Below are positions 38,303 to 47,465 of a stretch of 64,000 bases of DNA, piece after piece. Within the stretch, counting starts at the first letter, position 1, and each line of letters opens with the position of its first letter. The notes beneath the pieces are model-generated. The model searched no databases, had not been told where the DNA came from, and worked only from the letters and a program-made list of their open reading frames with translations. Source of the DNA: an uncultured Verrucomicrobiota bacterium (GTDB lineage: Bacteria > Verrucomicrobiota > Verrucomicrobiia > Limisphaerales > UBA9464); assembly GCA_903916195.1 (NCBI GenBank), contig CAIWVP010000034.1, positions 1-64,000 on the forward strand, read 5' to 3'. The translations under genes were made by a program, and so were the position numbers.

Positions 38303-38335
38303 AGGGCGGGGCGCCGGCGCGTCAGGGTGTTTTTT
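38291..38335 (+). terminator. Possible terminator
   Basis: GGCGCCC ... GGGCGCC-type stem followed about 15 nt later by a T6 run; spacing is not ideal. Confidence 0.35.
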
Positions 38336-38418
38336 CTCGGCACGGCAACTTCCCCGGCCCTAAGATGCTTTATAGGACGATACAAGTTCCCTGGGCCACC
38401 ACCAACGCGAGAACGGCT

Positions 38419-39255
38419 ATGAGGCTGAACCTGGCAGGGCGGAACGCAATCTTGACGGGCGCCAACGGCGGCCTCGGAGTCCATTTCACGGCGGCATTGT
38501 CAAAGGCGGGGATGAACCTGCTCCTCGTCGCCTATCCCGGCATCGGTCTCGAAGACGTGCAAGCGGCGGCGCGCAAGGATTCGGTCCAGGCCGAGATCCT
38601 GGTGGCGGACCTGAGGGTGCCCGAGGAGCGGACCCGCGTGGTCGAGACGGCGATGGCGCGATTCGGGTCGATCGATCTGCTGGTGAACAACGCCGGGGTC
38701 GAGTTCTCGTCCACCTACCACGACCTCGATGTCGACCGGATCCGCGACGTCATCAACGTCAATCTGGAGGCGCCGATGATGCTCACCCGGTTGGCGTTGC
38801 CGCACATGCTCCGGCAAAGACGCGGCCACATCGTGAACATCTCGTCGCTCGCCGGGAAATCGGGGCCGGGTTACCAGGAACCCTACGTCGCCACGAAAGC
38901 GGGCCTGAGCGCGTTCACGCTGTCCCTCCGCAACACATATCGCGGCACCGGTGTGAGCGCGTCGGTCATCACGCCGGGTTTCGTCGAGGCGGGGATCTAT
39001 TCCCGGCTCAAGGTCCAGACCGGTCGGTCCGCGCCCATCTTCCTCGGGGCCTGTTCGCCCCAGAAGGTCTGCGCCGCCTTGTTGCGGGCCGTCCGCGACG
39101 ACGTGCCGGAGGTCATCGTGAACCGGTATCCGATCCGTCCGGTGCTGGCGCTGACCACATTGTTCCCCGCGTTCGGTGAATGGATGACCGAATGGACCGG
39201 CACGAACGCGTTCTTCCGCCGTGCCCACGAGGCCTCCAAACACCCGGAAGCATGA
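38419..39255 (+). CDS. Short-chain dehydrogenase/reductase
   Basis: ILTGANGGLGVHF (TGxxxGxG), NNAG, YVATK (YxxxK). Confidence 0.88.
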   Translation: MRLNLAGRNAILTGANGGLGVHFTAALSKAGMNLLLVAYPGIGLEDVQAAARKDSVQAEILVADLRVPEERTRVVETAMARFGSIDLLVNNAGVEFSSTYHDLDVDRIRDVINVNLEAPMMLTRLALPHMLRQRRGHIVNISSLAGKSGPGYQEPYVATKAGLSAFTLSLRNTYRGTGVSASVITPGFVEAGIYSRLKVQTGRSAPIFLGACSPQKVCAALLRAVRDDVPEVIVNRYPIRPVLALTTLFPAFGEWMTEWTGTNAFFRRAHEASKHPEA

Positions 39256-39346
39256 CGACCCACCCCGGATCCCGCCCACGGCTGCGGCCAAATGGGCCCC
39301 GAGCCTTCCCTGACGGACATCGCTTTACCATCCCTAGACTCAACGA

Positions 39347-39376
39347 TTGCCCAACATGATATCGAAGGGTTAAAAT
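39347..39376 (+). promoter_or_regulatory. Candidate sigma70-like promoter for the FadL-like gene
   Basis: TTGCCC-N18-TAAAAT in an AT-rich pocket immediately before the ATG at 39384. Confidence 0.35.
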
Positions 39377-39383
39377 TATAGAC

Positions 39384-40607
39384 ATGTCCAAAACGCCCCA
39401 TCCTCGCCGTCTTCTGTCCGCTGCCGTCTGCTTGGCGGCGACGTTCGTCCCGGCGCATGCCGGTGGTTTCCGACTCCCGGACCAGGATGCCTTCGCCACG
39501 GCCCGAGGTGAAGCGTTCGCTGCGACCGCCGACAACCCGTCGGCGGTCTACTACAACCCGGCCGGCATCACACAACTCGAAGGCCATCAGGCGCGATTCG
39601 GCGTCTATGGGATCGACCTCGGGGTGAGCTACACCTCACCTGCCGGGAAGAAGCACGACAACAGCAAGGACCTCCACGCCGTCCCGCAGATCTTCTACAC
39701 CTTCACCCCCGAAAAATCGCCGGTCTCGTTCGGCTTCGGAGCGTATTCACCCTATGGCCTGAGCTCGGAGTGGCCGGAGGACACGGGATTCCGCAGCGTG
39801 GTGCTGGGCGGAAAGCTGACCTACCTGACACTCAACCCCGTGGTCGCGTGGCAGATCACGCCGACATTATCCATCGGCGGCGGAGCGATGATCAACTACG
39901 CCGAAGCCGACCTGCGGAGCGGTCTGTCGCCGATCGCGGGTGTCGGCCAGTCGCGGCTGAACGGCTCCGGCTGGGCGCCGGGGTTCAACGCGGGGATCCT
40001 CTGGAAACTCTGCGAGAAGGTGCAGATCGGCCTGAATTACCGGAGTGAATCGCGGATCCCGCTGGACGGCTACCTCGATATCACATCGCCGGTCTTCAGC
40101 GCGCATCCGGATGCCAAGGCCGAGCTCCCGTTCCCGCAGACCTTCGTCGCCGGCATCTCATATCGGCCGACGCCGGATTGGAACCTGGAGTTCGACATCG
40201 AGTGGAACGACTGGAACCGGCTCAACTCGATGAGCGTCCACGCGCCGCAGGCGCCGTTCCTGGACTCGGCGATCGCGTTCAACTGGCAGTCGAGCTTCTA
40301 CTACGAGTTCGGAGCCACCCGGCACCTCGGGGGCGGCTGGTCCGTCAGCGCCGGGTACATCTTCAACGAGAACTCGGTGCCCGACCACGACTTCACGCCG
40401 CTGGTCTCGGACTTGGACCGGCATTTCGTGAGCTTCGGCGGGGGCTACAAGCATGGCCGGCTGAGCGTGGACCTCGCCTACCAGCTCGGCTACGGGCCGA
40501 CGAGGACCGTCACCGGCAACCCGGTGAACTCCTCCGGCCAATCAGCGAACGGCGAGTACGACTTCCTCAGCCACGCGCTGCTCTTGAGCATGGGCTGGCA
40601 TTTCTGA
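39384..40607 (+). CDS. OmpP1/FadL/TodX-family outer-membrane protein
   Basis: Signal peptide; GGFRLPDQDAFATARGEAFAATADNPSAVYYNPAGITQLEG; C-terminal aromatic GWHF. Confidence 0.88.
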   Translation: MSKTPHPRRLLSAAVCLAATFVPAHAGGFRLPDQDAFATARGEAFAATADNPSAVYYNPAGITQLEGHQARFGVYGIDLGVSYTSPAGKKHDNSKDLHAVPQIFYTFTPEKSPVSFGFGAYSPYGLSSEWPEDTGFRSVVLGGKLTYLTLNPVVAWQITPTLSIGGGAMINYAEADLRSGLSPIAGVGQSRLNGSGWAPGFNAGILWKLCEKVQIGLNYRSESRIPLDGYLDITSPVFSAHPDAKAELPFPQTFVAGISYRPTPDWNLEFDIEWNDWNRLNSMSVHAPQAPFLDSAIAFNWQSSFYYEFGATRHLGGGWSVSAGYIFNENSVPDHDFTPLVSDLDRHFVSFGGGYKHGRLSVDLAYQLGYGPTRTVTGNPVNSSGQSANGEYDFLSHALLLSMGWHF

Positions 40608-40717
40608 CATGCTGTACGGACGGTACCGCCCGCTTCCGACGGGTGGCGCGGCGATCCGATGGGCCGTGGCCGGCGTGGACCACGCCCGACAGGACAACTT
40701 GCTTTAGACCGATCCGC

Positions 40718-42151
40718 ATGGCGACGAAACCGACAGGTACCTTATCGGGCGAGCGAGAGAGCTTCATCAGCTGCCGCAACAGCCAGGGCGCGGAGGTCCG
40801 GGCCACGCCGGTGCGCCTGACCCGCTTCACCGTGGTGCTCGAGGTCTACAACCCGTTCAGCATCGTCCAGATCTCCGAGGTGCTGAGCGAGTTCCGGATC
40901 ACGATGAACGACCGGCTGGTCTATTCCGGCCGCGCCGTCGTGAGCAACATCGTCAACACCGGCATCATGGTGTTGTGCGAGGCCACGCTGGACGATTCAT
41001 GGCTCGACGTGGACATGTTCTCGTCGTCCGCCCATCCGGGGCGGCTACGGGACGAGTTCGGCGAGTTCCTCCAAGAATGGCAGAAGATCCATAGCGTCAC
41101 CCCCGGCTTCAAGGTCGTGGTGGCCGACATGCAGACGCTGCTCGCCGACCTGCGGCGGTGGATGGAGCAGGTGGAGCTGGGCATCCGTTCGTCACCCGGA
41201 GGGAACCGGGCCTTGCTTGAACGCGACGTGATCACCGACCTGAGCCAACCGGTGCTGACGGTGATCGACGAGTTGTTCGACCGGTTCGAATCGATCGCCG
41301 GCTCCTTGGATCCCGCGCTGCAGCCGATGCACCGGAACTATATCAAGCGACAACTGCATCCGCTGGTGCTCTGCGCGCCGTTCGCCTACCGCACGTTCCA
41401 GAAGCCGCTCGGGTACGCCGGCGACTACGAGATGGTGAACATGATCCTCCGCGACCCGTTCGAGGGCGGCTCTCTGTTCGCCAAGACCGTCAACCTCTAC
41501 TTCCTCAACTCCGCCCCGGCCCTCGCCCACCGCAACCGCATCAAGTACCTGGTGCAGGTCCTCTCGGCCGAGGCCCGCCGCACCTCGGCCGAAGGACGAC
41601 CTGTCCGCATCCTCAACCTGGGCTGCGGACCCGCCGGCGAGATCCAGCAGTTGCTGGCGACCGATCCAGTCGTGGACCAGATGGATTTCACGTTGATGGA
41701 TTTCAACGACGAGACGCTCGATTTCACGCGGCACCGCTTGGATGCACTGAAGGTCCAGCACGGGCGCCGGACGCCGCTCCAGTTCGTCAAGAAATCCGTC
41801 CACCAGGTCCTCAAGGAAGGTTCGCGGCCCGAGCACGGCCAGCCGCGCTACGACCTCATCTACTGCGCCGGCCTGTTCGACTACCTCTCCGACCGGATCT
41901 GCCAGCGGTTGATGACCATCTTCTACGAGATGCTCGCCCCTGGAGGGCTGCTCGTCGCCACCAACGTCGATCCGAGCAACCCTTCTCGGAACGGCATGGA
42001 GTTCATCCTCGACTGGCATCTCGTCTACCGTGACCGCGAGCAGCTGAAGCTGCTCCATCCGTCAGGCGTGCCCGACGAGAACATCGTCAGCCGCGCGGAT
42101 GAGACGGGCGTCAACATCTACCTTGAAGTCCGCCGTCCCATCGATCGTTGA
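40718..42151 (+). CDS. Class I SAM-dependent methyltransferase, PhcB-like (putative fatty-acid methyl ester signal synthase) with ~150-aa N-terminal domain
   Basis: ILNLGCGPAGEIQ SAM motif; MHRNYIKRQLHPLVLCAPFAYRTFQKPLGYAGDYEMVNMILRDPFEGGSLFAKTVN; DLIYCAGLFDYLSDR. Confidence 0.65.
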   Translation: MATKPTGTLSGERESFISCRNSQGAEVRATPVRLTRFTVVLEVYNPFSIVQISEVLSEFRITMNDRLVYSGRAVVSNIVNTGIMVLCEATLDDSWLDVDMFSSSAHPGRLRDEFGEFLQEWQKIHSVTPGFKVVVADMQTLLADLRRWMEQVELGIRSSPGGNRALLERDVITDLSQPVLTVIDELFDRFESIAGSLDPALQPMHRNYIKRQLHPLVLCAPFAYRTFQKPLGYAGDYEMVNMILRDPFEGGSLFAKTVNLYFLNSAPALAHRNRIKYLVQVLSAEARRTSAEGRPVRILNLGCGPAGEIQQLLATDPVVDQMDFTLMDFNDETLDFTRHRLDALKVQHGRRTPLQFVKKSVHQVLKEGSRPEHGQPRYDLIYCAGLFDYLSDRICQRLMTIFYEMLAPGGLLVATNVDPSNPSRNGMEFILDWHLVYRDREQLKLLHPSGVPDENIVSRADETGVNIYLEVRRPIDR

Positions 42152-44810
42152 CGGCGGACCGGAGGCCGATGCGGCGTTCCAGGAGGCCTTCCACTCAGAG
42201 GACCTCCGGGAGCGCCTCCGCATCGGGAAGCTCGGCTGCGCGCTGGTCATCGTCCTGATGCCCCTCGGGGCCTCGCTGGACTACGTCGTCTACAAGGACG
42301 ACGTCGCGGTGTTCCAGTTCTTCCTCGGGCTCCGGCTCCTGTGCTCGCTGGTCACGGGCGCGTTGCTGGCCGTCCACCACACCCGGTGGGGCGAGCGGAA
42401 CGTGCGGATGCTCGGCCCGTTCATCGCGCTCCTGCCCGCCGTGTGCATCGCCGGCATGATCGGTCACAAGGATCAGTGGGGATCCCACTACTACGCCGGC
42501 CTGAACCTCGTCCTCATCGCCGTCAACGTCGTCGCCCGCTGGACCGTCCGCGAATCGCTCGCCATCGTCGGCAGCGTCGTCGCGTTCTACCTCTCGGCAT
42601 GCCTCATCGGGACCGGCTGGCCAGAGGCCCCCGGGCAGCGGCAGGACCTCTTCAACAACCTGTACTTCCTCACGTTGACAGGTGTGATCGTGGTCGCCGG
42701 CAACTGGCTCTACAACCAGCTCCGGGAGCGCGAGTTCGCCCTCCGGTACGAGCTCGGCAAGAACCAGCGCCAGCTGCAGGAGGCCAACCAGAAGCTGCGC
42801 GACCTCGACGAGGTGAAGAGCCGTTTCTTCGCCAACATCAGCCACGAGCTCCGCACCCCGCTCACGCTGCTGCTCGGGCCGCTCGACGCGCTCATCCGGC
42901 AGCGGGGCCGCCTCGGCGAGCCGGAGATCGACGAGCACCTGGAGACGATGCACGGGAACGGTCTCCGCCTGCTCAAGCTCATCAACGACCTGCTCGACCT
43001 CGTCCGCCTCGACTCCGGGCATATCGCCCTACGACGCGAGGCCGTGCCGCTCTCCCAGTTCTTCGGCGGCGTGGTCAACTCGACCCGCAAGCTCGCCGAG
43101 GACCGCCGGATCCAGCTCCGCCTCGTCCTCGACGACCAGATGGGCCGCGCGATGCTCGACCCGGACAAGCTGGAGAAGGTCCTGTTCAACCTCATCATCA
43201 ACGCGATCAAGTTCACCGCGAGCGGCGGCACGATCACCTGCCACCCCGAGCGCCACGGCGACGAGATGGTCATCGAGGTGAGCGACAGCGGCGTCGGCAT
43301 CCGGTCGGACGACCTCCCGCACATCTTCGACCGGTTCTGGCAGGCCGACACCAGTTCCCAACGCAAGCACCAGGGCACCGGTATCGGCCTCGCGCTCGTG
43401 AAGGAACTGGTCGAGGCGCAGGGAGGTCATGTGACGGTCGCCAGCGAGGTCGACAAGGGCACGACCTTCACCATCACCCTGCCATGGATCGATCCGCCCC
43501 GGACCGATCCACACGCCCAGCCGGTCACTGTGCTCCCGCCGGCCGGGCCGGCCGAACCGCAGGACGCTTGGCTGGTCAGTCTCTATCGCAGGGCGGAGCT
43601 CTTCCCGGGGATCGCCCCGCTCAAGGAGAGCCTGAGGCCCGACACCATGTCGTCCACCGACCACCGGCCACGGATTCTCATCGCGGACGACGAGCCGGAC
43701 ATGTTGCGGTTCCTGCGGTCCCAACTTTCCGGGCAGTTCCAGGTGTTCGAAGCGGTGGACGGACAGCAGGCGATCGAGAAGGCCGCCCAGTTCCTGCCGG
43801 ACATCATCCTTTGCGACATGATGATGCCGGAGAAGGACGGCCTGGACGTCTGCCGCGAGGTCCGCGCGCGGTTCCCGACCCGCAACATCCCCATCGTGCT
43901 GCTCACCGCACGGGCCGACGACGAGACCAAGCTCGCAGCGCTGGCCGCCGGCGCGAATGACTTCCTGTCCAAGCCGTTCTCGACGACCGAGCTCCGGATC
44001 CGCCTCAAGAACCTGGTCGACGCCCAGAGGCTCCAGAAGGAGCTGGCCTGGCAGAACCAGAAGCTGCAATCGACCCTCGAGCAGCTGAAGGAGACCGAAT
44101 CGCAGCTCGTGCAATCCGAGAAGATGGCCTCGCTCGGCCGCATGAGCGCCGGGATAATACACGAGATCAACAACCCGCTGAACTATGCCAAGACGGGCAT
44201 CTTCACGCTCCAGAAGATGGGCCGCTCGATGCCGCCCGGCGAGATCGCCGATTTCGAGGAGATCCTCCATGACATCGGCGACGGGCTCACCCGTGTGGCC
44301 GGGATCGTCGGCGACCTGAGGGCTTTCACCCATCCCCACGGCGGGGCGATGGAGGATGTGGATGTCCGCGCCGTCGCGGCCGGCGCGCTGCGGTTCCTCG
44401 CGGCCGAGACCAAGGATGTCGCGATCGACAACGCCATCCCGCCGGGTTTCCGGGTGAGGGCGAACCGCAACAAGCTCATCCAGGTCTTCGTCAACCTGCT
44501 CCAGAACGCCGTCGACGCGCTCGGCGAGAAGCGGTTCAGCGACGGCGAGACCGCCCGGATCGTGCTCGGGGCCGAGGCCACGGACACCGCCCGGACCGTC
44601 ACGTTCCACGACAACGGCCCCGGGATGGATACCGATATTTTGGACAAGATTTTTGACCCGTTCTTCACCACCAAGGAGGTAGGCAAGGGCACCGGGCTCG
44701 GATTGAGCATCTGCTACCGCATCATCAACGAGGCCGGCGGGCGCATCACAGCCCAGAGCGAGCCAGGAAAGTGGACCGAATTTGCATTGGAGTTCCCGAC
44801 GACAGTGTGA
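42099..44810 (+). CDS. Membrane hybrid sensor kinase: ~6 TM segments, HK, REC, second HK
   Basis: [16 protein letters not shown] (H-box 1); [14 protein letters not shown] ... [14 protein letters not shown] (REC); [16 protein letters not shown] (H-box 2); [14 protein letters not shown] (second G-box). Start overlaps the upstream gene; a downstream TTG at 42123 is possible. Confidence 0.88.
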   Translation: MRRASTSTLKSAVPSIVDGGPEADAAFQEAFHSEDLRERLRIGKLGCALVIVLMPLGASLDYVVYKDDVAVFQFFLGLRLLCSLVTGALLAVHHTRWGERNVRMLGPFIALLPAVCIAGMIGHKDQWGSHYYAGLNLVLIAVNVVARWTVRESLAIVGSVVAFYLSACLIGTGWPEAPGQRQDLFNNLYFLTLTGVIVVAGNWLYNQLREREFALRYELGKNQRQLQEANQKLRDLDEVKSRFFANISHELRTPLTLLLGPLDALIRQRGRLGEPEIDEHLETMHGNGLRLLKLINDLLDLVRLDSGHIALRREAVPLSQFFGGVVNSTRKLAEDRRIQLRLVLDDQMGRAMLDPDKLEKVLFNLIINAIKFTASGGTITCHPERHGDEMVIEVSDSGVGIRSDDLPHIFDRFWQADTSSQRKHQGTGIGLALVKELVEAQGGHVTVASEVDKGTTFTITLPWIDPPRTDPHAQPVTVLPPAGPAEPQDAWLVSLYRRAELFPGIAPLKESLRPDTMSSTDHRPRILIADDEPDMLRFLRSQLSGQFQVFEAVDGQQAIEKAAQFLPDIILCDMMMPEKDGLDVCREVRARFPTRNIPIVLLTARADDETKLAALAAGANDFLSKPFSTTELRIRLKNLVDAQRLQKELAWQNQKLQSTLEQLKETESQLVQSEKMASLGRMSAGIIHEINNPLNYAKTGIFTLQKMGRSMPPGEIADFEEILHDIGDGLTRVAGIVGDLRAFTHPHGGAMEDVDVRAVAAGALRFLAAETKDVAIDNAIPPGFRVRANRNKLIQVFVNLLQNAVDALGEKRFSDGETARIVLGAEATDTARTVTFHDNGPGMDTDILDKIFDPFFTTKEVGKGTGLGLSICYRIINEAGGRITAQSEPGKWTEFALEFPTTV

Positions 44811-44842
44811 CATAAGAAAAACGCCTCAACGCACTGCCGGTC

Positions 44843-46108
44843 ATGGATCCCCACTACGATTACAAGCGATACGCCGTCCTTTATGTGGATGACGAGGAGA
44901 AGTCCCTGAAGGGCTTCGATCGCGGCTTCAAGGACACTTTCCGCATCCTCACGGCGACCAACGCCGACGATGCCCTGCGCTTGATCGAGACCCAAGGTGA
45001 TGAGATCGGCGTCATCATGTCCGACCAGCGGATGCCCGGCATGAAGGGCGTGCAGTTCCTGGAGCGCTCGCGCCAGCTCCGGCCCAAGACCGTCCGCATC
45101 CTCGCGACCGCCTTCACCGACCTGGATGCCGCCATCAGCTCGGTCAACAACGGCGCCATCTACAAGTACGTCTCCAAGCCCTGGGAACCGTACGAGCTGG
45201 ACCACGTGCTCAAACGTGCCCTCGAGTTCTACACGGTCCAGAACGAGCGAGACCAACTGCTGCGCGAGAAGATGTCGGTGCTGCACAAGATGGTGATCAC
45301 CGACCGCGTGCTCAGCCTCGGGGTGCTCGCCGCCGGCCTCGGCCACCACGTGCGCAACGCGATGTCGGCCGTCCGCACCTTCCTCGACCTCGCGCCCGAG
45401 ATGCTCCACCGCGAGAGCCTCGATCTCAACCAGCTCCACCACCCGGCTTTCTGGCAAGATTTCCACCACAAGGTGCAGGGTCGTGTGAAGCTGCTCGTCG
45501 ACCTGCTCGACGACCTCTCCGACCACACGCAACCGGGACCGTTCCAGTTCGACAGCGAGATCGGTCTGCGCGACGTGATCTCCGACGGGGTGACCGAGAT
45601 CGGTCTCGAGCTGGCCGGCCGCCGCATCCAGGTCATCAACGATATCCCGTCGGATCTGCCGCGCCTGCTCGTCGACCTTCCGAAGATCCGCAAACTCTTC
45701 CAGCTCCTCCTCCGCGACGAGCTGACCAACCTCCAGGACGGCGCAACCATCCGGTTCGAGGCCGCTGCCCGCGAGGCCACCGCTCTCCAGCCTGCCGGTG
45801 TCGAGCTCTTGATCCAGGACGACGGACCGGGCCTCCCCCAGGCCTCGATCATGGCGGTCTTCGACCCGTTCTTCGTCCGGAACGACAGCCCGGACGAGTT
45901 CGGGATCTACCTCATGGCGTGCTACTTCATCGTGTACCATCATGGCGGCACGATCCATGTGGGACCGGGCAAGGACGGAGGCCTCGCGTTCCGCATCTGG
46001 CTCCCGTTGGCGCCCGGCATCGGGACGGCGAGCGAAGAGAACGCAGATTTCCTTGTCCGGGTGATGACCAACGAACGGCTTTGGGAACGCCTGCTCGCGA
46101 CCCCCTGA
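44843..46108 (+). CDS. Response regulator (REC) with C-terminal histidine-kinase-like region, PhcR/PhcQ-like
   Basis: VLYVDDEEKSLKGF ... IMSDQRMPGMKG ... YKYVSKPWEP (REC); AAGLGHHVRNAMSAV (H-box-like); DDGPGLP; degenerate G2 box. Confidence 0.8.
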   Translation: MDPHYDYKRYAVLYVDDEEKSLKGFDRGFKDTFRILTATNADDALRLIETQGDEIGVIMSDQRMPGMKGVQFLERSRQLRPKTVRILATAFTDLDAAISSVNNGAIYKYVSKPWEPYELDHVLKRALEFYTVQNERDQLLREKMSVLHKMVITDRVLSLGVLAAGLGHHVRNAMSAVRTFLDLAPEMLHRESLDLNQLHHPAFWQDFHHKVQGRVKLLVDLLDDLSDHTQPGPFQFDSEIGLRDVISDGVTEIGLELAGRRIQVINDIPSDLPRLLVDLPKIRKLFQLLLRDELTNLQDGATIRFEAAAREATALQPAGVELLIQDDGPGLPQASIMAVFDPFFVRNDSPDEFGIYLMACYFIVYHHGGTIHVGPGKDGGLAFRIWLPLAPGIGTASEENADFLVRVMTNERLWERLLATP

Positions 46109-46120
46109 GCCTCCGGATGT

Positions 46121-47401
46121 ATGTCGCCACCCCCCTCCATGCACCCGGTCCGCGCCGGCGGCGTCCTGACGGCGGACAGCCCGGCGTTGCCGCCGCTGCC
46201 CGTGCGCCGTCCCGTGCTGCTCGTGGTCGACGACGACGAGCCGCTGCGGCAGGCGTTGCGGCTCATCTTCGAGTACCAATACGAGGTCGTGCTCGCCGCG
46301 TCCGGACCGCACGCGCTCTCGCTGATCCAGCGCGGGCTCTTCGATGTCGCGGTCGTGGACATCCGCATGCCCGGCATGTCGGGCTTCGAGTTCCTCGAGC
46401 GCTCGCGGACGGTGGACCCCGACATCCAGACGGTGATCCTCAGCGGGCAGAGCACCTTCGAGATGGCCCGCCAAGCGGTGCGGCTCGATGCGTTCGATTT
46501 CCTGCCGAAGCCGTTCGACTTGCAGGTGCTGCGGCAGACCATCCAACAGGCGGCCCGGCGACGCGCATGGCTGCGGTTCGAGAAGAAACGCGAGGCGGCG
46601 CTCCAGCGCGCGGTGACCGCCGCGGAGACGGCCGCGCAGGAACGTGACCTGCTGGTCAGCCTCTTGTCCGAATTCCGCGCCCCGCTCAACTCGATCTCCG
46701 CGGGGGCGGCAGCCCTGGACCAGGAGTTGACCCGGCAATCCACACCCTCCGAGCCGCAGGTCGCGGCGTGGCGCCACCAGCTCCAGGAGCTCGGCCGCCA
46801 AGCGACCCTCTGTGTCCAGTTGGCGGGCGGCCCCCGGCAGGACCTCTCGTCGCCCGGTCCGCCCGAAGGCGTGCCAGCCGTGCAGGTGATGGACGACCTG
46901 GGACGCTTGCTCCGCGTGCACCCGGCGTCCAAGGGCCACCAGCTCACGATCCGCCCGCCCGCGCTGCCCGCGGGCTTGAAGGCGCGGGAGGCGGACCTGC
47001 TCCGCATCCTGGTGAACCTCGGCCGCAACGCGCTCGAATCCTCCGAGGTGCCGCACCGCGTGGACTTCGAATCGTGGCTGGTCAACGAACCGGTCCTGCT
47101 CGACGGCCCTGAACGTTCCCAAGGCCGCTTCGTGCTGCGCGAGACGTTCGAGAACCGTCCGCCCCTGCTCGCGATCGCGGTCAAGGACGACGGCCCGGGG
47201 ATCTCGCCGGAAATTTGGCCGCACCTCTTCCAAACCGCTGTCACGACCAAGCCCGGCAGGGGCGATGTCGGCCTCGGACTCACCTCGGTGCGGGACCTCG
47301 TCGCCGCCACCGGATGCGCCCTGGAGATCCGCAGCGAGCCCGGATCCGGGACCACGGCCACGCTCTACGTGCCGGTCGTCCGCCCGGTGGACCCTTCGTA
47401 G
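46121..47401 (+). CDS. Response regulator (REC) with C-terminal HATPase, H-box His apparently absent
   Basis: LLVVDDDEPLRQAL ... VAVVDIRMPGMSG ... FLPKPFD (REC); LLSEFRAPLNSIS; VNLGRNALESSE; KDDGPGISPE; GDVGLGLTSVRDLV. Confidence 0.8.
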   Translation: MSPPPSMHPVRAGGVLTADSPALPPLPVRRPVLLVVDDDEPLRQALRLIFEYQYEVVLAASGPHALSLIQRGLFDVAVVDIRMPGMSGFEFLERSRTVDPDIQTVILSGQSTFEMARQAVRLDAFDFLPKPFDLQVLRQTIQQAARRRAWLRFEKKREAALQRAVTAAETAAQERDLLVSLLSEFRAPLNSISAGAAALDQELTRQSTPSEPQVAAWRHQLQELGRQATLCVQLAGGPRQDLSSPGPPEGVPAVQVMDDLGRLLRVHPASKGHQLTIRPPALPAGLKAREADLLRILVNLGRNALESSEVPHRVDFESWLVNEPVLLDGPERSQGRFVLRETFENRPPLLAIAVKDDGPGISPEIWPHLFQTAVTTKPGRGDVGLGLTSVRDLVAATGCALEIRSEPGSGTTATLYVPVVRPVDPS

Positions 47402-47465
47402 ACGGCGAATAGGTTCGCCCGCCCGCGGCGTGTCCGGTATCGCTCGCCCGGCCTCGCGCCGACCC

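Noticed and set aside
40178-40717. In-frame 5' extension of the methyltransferase ORF (657 aa version)
   Set aside because: The extension overlaps the well-supported FadL gene and translates to Arg-rich noise; start at 40718 (MATKPTGTL) preferred.
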